Below are positions 61,173-64,000 of a stretch of DNA of 64,000 nucleotides, piece after piece. The stretch comes from Chelonobacter oris. Its GTDB lineage: Bacteria > Pseudomonadota > Gammaproteobacteria > Enterobacterales > Pasteurellaceae. Position numbers and translations under genes: made by a program. The stretch covers positions 62,001 to 126,000 of the forward strand of contig NZ_JSUM01000002.1 of NCBI RefSeq assembly GCF_000772535.1, in the 5' to 3' direction. The notes under the pieces were generated by a model. It worked only from the letters and a program-made list of their open reading frames with translations, was not told where the DNA came from and searched no databases. The first letter of the stretch is position 1; each line of letters begins with the position of its first letter.

Positions 61173-61469
61173 TCAGCCCATACCGTATTTTTTCAGTTTT
61201 TTGCGTAGCGTTCCACGATTGATACCCAGCATATTGGCTGCACGGGTTTGATTACCGCGAGTATACTGCATCACCATATCCAGCATCGGATGCTCGACTT
61301 CGGACAATACCAACTCATAAAGATCATTCACATCTTGCCCGTTCAATTGAGCCAAATAATTTTTCAACGCTTGTTTAACGGAATCTCTTAATGGTTTATT
61401 GGTAATTTGAGACTGCGCATTTAAAGTTGAAACTGTTAATGCATCTGAATTGCTACGTTGTTCTAACAT
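61173..61469 (-). CDS. fis: Nucleoid protein and regulator Fis
   Basis: DNA-bending protein of 98 residues that activates stable-RNA promoters. The C-terminal helix-turn-helix [24 protein letters not shown] is complete, and the dimerisation helices [42 protein letters not shown] precede it. The ATG at 61469 (MLEQRS, GGAAC upstream) gives the family length; a start five codons earlier at 61484 is possible. It is cotranscribed with dusB, as in E. coli. Confidence 0.96.
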   Translation of the reverse strand: MLEQRSNSDALTVSTLNAQSQITNKPLRDSVKQALKNYLAQLNGQDVNDLYELVLSEVEHPMLDMVMQYTRGNQTRAANMLGINRGTLRKKLKKYGMG

Positions 61470-61508
61470 TGTTATGTGTTCCATTTAACTAAAAAAATCA
61501 CCCCAATC

Positions 61509-62474
61509 CTATCGGACTGAGTCAAGAAACTCTTTCAACACAACTAACTGCTGTTTAGGATCAGTAATCGTGTTAAAAGCACATTTAAAAGCAGAATCTG
61601 GTTTGATGTTATCCAAATACCAACTTACGTGTTTACGGGCAACCCGATAGCCTTTCTGCTCGCCGTAGAAATCGTGCAAGCCTTGAATATGCTCGAATGC
61701 CACCTGACACTTTTCCGCCAAATCAGGCTCCGCCACAAGCTCGCCCGATTGCAAAAAAGCATCAACCTGTCGAAACAGCCACGGCTGACCGAGAGAACCC
61801 CGCCCGATCATCACGGCATCCGCTCCGGTATAATCCAGAACGTATTTCGCTTTTTGCGGTGATGTCACGTCACCGTTCGCAATCACCGGAATAGAAACCT
61901 GCCGTTTCACCGCACGAATATGATCATATTCCGCTTCCCCTTCATATAAACAATGACGGGTTCTGCCGTGTACGGTCAACGCCGAAATACCGGATTGTTC
62001 CGCTATTTTAGCGATCTCAACGCAATTCCTATTGGTTTTATCCCAGCCTGTCCGAATTTTTAATGTCACCGGCACATTCACCGCCGAGACCACAGCTTGC
62101 AGAATTTTTTCCACTAAATCAGGATATTGCAACAATGCCGAGCCCGCCATTTTGCGATTTACCTTTTTAGCCGGACAGCCCATGTTAATATCTATCAACT
62201 GTGCGCCGAATTCTACATTCAATGCCGCCGCTTGTGCCATTTCCTGCGGATCACTGCCGGCAATCTGCACCGCATTGATCCCGATTTCCGCATGGTGAGC
62301 CACTCGCAAGCGAGATTTCTCCGTGTGCCACACATCACGATTCGCCGACATCATTTCAGAATAACTCATCCCCGCATTATAACGGGCACAAAGTCTTCTG
62401 AACGGCTGATCGGTTATTCCCGCCATTGGTGCCAATAATACGCGATTTTTTAATTGAAATTTTCCAATACGCAT
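61509..62474 (-). CDS. dusB: tRNA-dihydrouridine synthase B
   Basis: FMN-dependent tRNA uridine reductase of 321 residues. Motifs: [55 protein letters not shown] with the catalytic cysteine, [42 protein letters not shown] and [17 protein letters not shown]. It precedes fis by about 40 bp, the conserved dusB-fis operon; expression therefore shares the growth-rate-controlled promoter region upstream. Confidence 0.96.
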   Translation of the reverse strand: MRIGKFQLKNRVLLAPMAGITDQPFRRLCARYNAGMSYSEMMSANRDVWHTEKSRLRVAHHAEIGINAVQIAGSDPQEMAQAAALNVEFGAQLIDINMGCPAKKVNRKMAGSALLQYPDLVEKILQAVVSAVNVPVTLKIRTGWDKTNRNCVEIAKIAEQSGISALTVHGRTRHCLYEGEAEYDHIRAVKRQVSIPVIANGDVTSPQKAKYVLDYTGADAVMIGRGSLGQPWLFRQVDAFLQSGELVAEPDLAEKCQVAFEHIQGLHDFYGEQKGYRVARKHVSWYLDNIKPDSAFKCAFNTITDPKQQLVVLKEFLDSVR

Positions 62475-62527
62475 AGAATCACCACAGCAACAATAAACAG
62501 AATCGAAACAGAACCATCATCGAACAA

Positions 62528-62541
62528 GGGGGGCTATAATA
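62528..62541 (-). promoter_or_regulatory. Candidate dusB-fis promoter
   Basis: On the minus strand a -10-like TATTAT (62536-62541) is followed by a run of six C (62528-62533), a GC-rich discriminator of the sort that makes the E. coli fis promoter respond to ppGpp. A-tracts upstream (62570-62620) could act as UP element. The -35 is poor. Confidence 0.45.
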
Positions 62542-62778
62542 CGCACTTTTTGCCAATTAGGGAAGCACATTTTTTATACAAATTGCGTTTTTTTGCATTT
62601 TTTTGATCTGGTTAAAAAAACAACGAAAAGAATGCTTAAGAAAGTGCTCGGTATCCTGCAAATTTGATCCGCCTGAAAAACAGAATACGCTTGATTGTCA
62701 TTCTGCTGTGCAGGCTATCCTTAAACTTACCGTAAATCGGATAAAAAAATTATCTAATAAATTAACCGATTCTATCAG

Positions 62779-63507
62779 TTAAATATTTTTTACAATTAAA
62801 ATTGTCCCTAAAAAAATTAAGAGCGTATAGATAATTTTATGGTAATTCAATTGATATTTATTCAGTAAATTATAGGATAGCATCCCCAAAGACACACCAA
62901 TTAAGAATGCAGGAATAGCTTGGCCAACATACTTTAATACACCACCTGTCAAGAGATCTTTAAACCAAAAACCGACAATAGCTCCTATCATTTGCAGCAT
63001 AAAGAAAAATACTAAAGTAGATTTTGTTTCATGATTTGTCCAAGGTAACATTGATGTATATGCAATAACAGGCGGACCGGGTTCACCGACACTTGCACCT
63101 AATGCACCGGAAAAAAAACCAACGCCGAGAGAAATCGGCTTTGAAGCTGATTTAAATAGTGTATTTTTCGATGTAAAGGAGTAAAGACCCGATAGAACCA
63201 AAATGACGCCCATGGTAATCAAAATAATATCTGACGGCAGATGTTTTAGAATATCCGCACCAAGATACGATCCCGGTAAGGAGCCAATAAATAAAATAAC
63301 TGCCGTTTTCCAGTTAACATAGCGCCGCATTTTATATACGATAGGAAAAGTGACAAACCACCCAAAAATTCCAGCTAACGGTATAGCCACTTTCACATCT
63401 ATAAATAAAGATAATAGTGGAACCGAAACCAGCGCTAATCCAAAACCAGTGAGGCCTTGTACGAATCCTCCTAGCGCTATAATTATAGAAATAACCACAA
63501 GTTCCAT
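62779..63507 (-). CDS. TauE/SafE-family membrane permease
   Basis: Integral membrane protein of 242 residues with about eight hydrophobic helices. It opens VVISIIIALGGFVQGLTGFGLALVSVPLLSLF, the first half of the TauE/SafE (DUF81) repeat, and the second half has LGVGFFSGALGASVGEPGPPVIAYTSML. The family exports sulfite, sulfoacetate and other organic anions; the substrate here is unknown. The sequence looks more AT-rich than most of the window. It lies about 30 bp downstream of the partial galM gene on the same strand and may be cotranscribed with it. Confidence 0.85.
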   Translation of the reverse strand: MELVVISIIIALGGFVQGLTGFGLALVSVPLLSLFIDVKVAIPLAGIFGWFVTFPIVYKMRRYVNWKTAVILFIGSLPGSYLGADILKHLPSDIILITMGVILVLSGLYSFTSKNTLFKSASKPISLGVGFFSGALGASVGEPGPPVIAYTSMLPWTNHETKSTLVFFFMLQMIGAIVGFWFKDLLTGGVLKYVGQAIPAFLIGVSLGMLSYNLLNKYQLNYHKIIYTLLIFLGTILIVKNI

Positions 63508-63538
63508 AAAATATTTTCCGTCTTATTAAATTGATTAA

Positions 63539-64000
63539 TCATTCAGCAACCATACTAAATTGATGAATTGTTCGCTCATCATAAATCTGCCCCGGATTCA
63601 ACTGAGTAGTTGGAAAATGTATATGATTCGGGCTATCTGGAAAATGTTGAGCTTCAAAACAGATCCCCATAAAAGATTCATAACGCCGGCCATTTGATCC
63701 AATCCATATCTTATTTGATAGCTTTGAGGCATTATAGATTTGAACTCCAGGCTGTGTTGTAATCATTTTCATATATCTTCCACTATTTGGATCGTAAAGC
63801 TCAATTCCTTTTTTAAATTTTCCATATTCAAGATCACCTCTTAAAATAAATGTATTATCTATACTTTTATCTTCGATTTTCTGCATATTATCACCAATGA
63901 CAGTAATTTCTCTAAAATCAAAACCGGTTTTCTTTACACTCAAAATTTCACCGGTTGGCAATGATTGGTGATTTGTTGGAAGATAAAAGTCGCTATAGAC
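63539..64000 (-). CDS. galM: Aldose 1-epimerase (galactose mutarotase), C-terminal part
   Basis: The gene continues beyond the window; 153 C-terminal residues are present, with the open frame running to 64000. DFYLPTNHQSLPTGEILSV, TTQPGVQIYNASKL and GICFEAQHFPDSPNHIHFPTTQLNPGQIY match the mutarotase family; the glutamate in FEAQHFPDSPN is the usual catalytic base. The role is interconversion of alpha and beta anomers of galactose or other aldoses. Whether this is the Leloir-pathway GalM or a paralogue cannot be told without the upstream genes. Base composition is AT-rich like the adjacent permease. Confidence 0.88.
   Translation of the reverse strand, partial: VYSDFYLPTNHQSLPTGEILSVKKTGFDFREITVIGDNMQKIEDKSIDNTFILRGDLEYGKFKKGIELYDPNSGRYMKMITTQPGVQIYNASKLSNKIWIGSNGRRYESFMGICFEAQHFPDSPNHIHFPTTQLNPGQIYDERTIHQFSMVAE

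Overview
The window is chromosomal DNA of a gamma-proteobacterium of the family Pasteurellaceae. The 9-base uptake signal core AAGTGCGGT (or its complement ACCGCACTT) recurs throughout, inside genes and as terminator dyads. This is the Haemophilus influenzae-type dialect, also used by Aggregatibacter, Basfia, Pasteurella and A. succinogenes. Gene content and order (glyQ-grx-like-glyS, dusB-fis, the thiZX-tenA-thiY-thiMDE block followed by an Nramp relative) fit the same family. I cannot name the species.

Layout: 0-1.2 kb perM; 1.3-3.5 kb TPP riboswitch and thiC; 3.5-10.2 kb bcp, dapA, glycyl-tRNA synthetase genes, a PEBP-like gene and a DUF218 gene; 10.3-17.2 kb a second TPP riboswitch driving an eight-gene thiamine precursor uptake and salvage operon; 17.2-27.4 kb a complete type I-C CRISPR-Cas locus (14 repeats, 13 spacers); 27.9-33.0 kb deaD, nlpI, pnp; 33.3-37.3 kb a tightly packed minus-strand run (djlA, yjdF, dusC, yjjG, a T4-type endonuclease V, yjjX); 37.6-47.8 kb nucleoside catabolism (deoD, deoB, deoC, nupC, the glycyl-radical pair yjjW/yjjI, then psuT, psuG, psuK); 48.2-56.4 kb a YczE-like membrane protein and the complete his operon with leader peptide and attenuator; 56.5-59.6 kb a GT32 glycosyltransferase, four tRNA-Val genes, gltX, tRNA-Ala; 59.7-62.5 kb an SGNH hydrolase, a sugar acetyltransferase, fis and dusB; 62.8-64 kb a TauE/SafE permease and a galM gene cut by the window edge.

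The most unusual region is the CRISPR-Cas locus. (1) A gene of the ClbS/DfsB (DUF1706) family, whose characterised member protects against the genotoxin colibactin, is embedded between cas1 and cas2 with a 4-base overlap or near-abutment on each side. (2) The cas genes, including this one, carry nine exact copies of the Neisseria DNA uptake 10-mer GCCGTCTGAA, several in the full 12-mer AT-DUS or AG-DUS forms, beside ordinary Pasteurellaceae uptake signals. This points to exchange of the locus with Neisseriaceae by natural transformation. (3) Decayed repeat copies and a DUF2188 gene lie between cas3 and cas5c, so the locus has been rearranged.

Elsewhere, smaller oddities include an Nramp-family protein lacking the metal-binding DPGN motif at the end of the thiamine operon, a RhuM-like N-terminal fragment wedged between hisD and hisC, and a 45-bp in-frame tandem duplication in the conserved core of the putative pseudouridine transporter.
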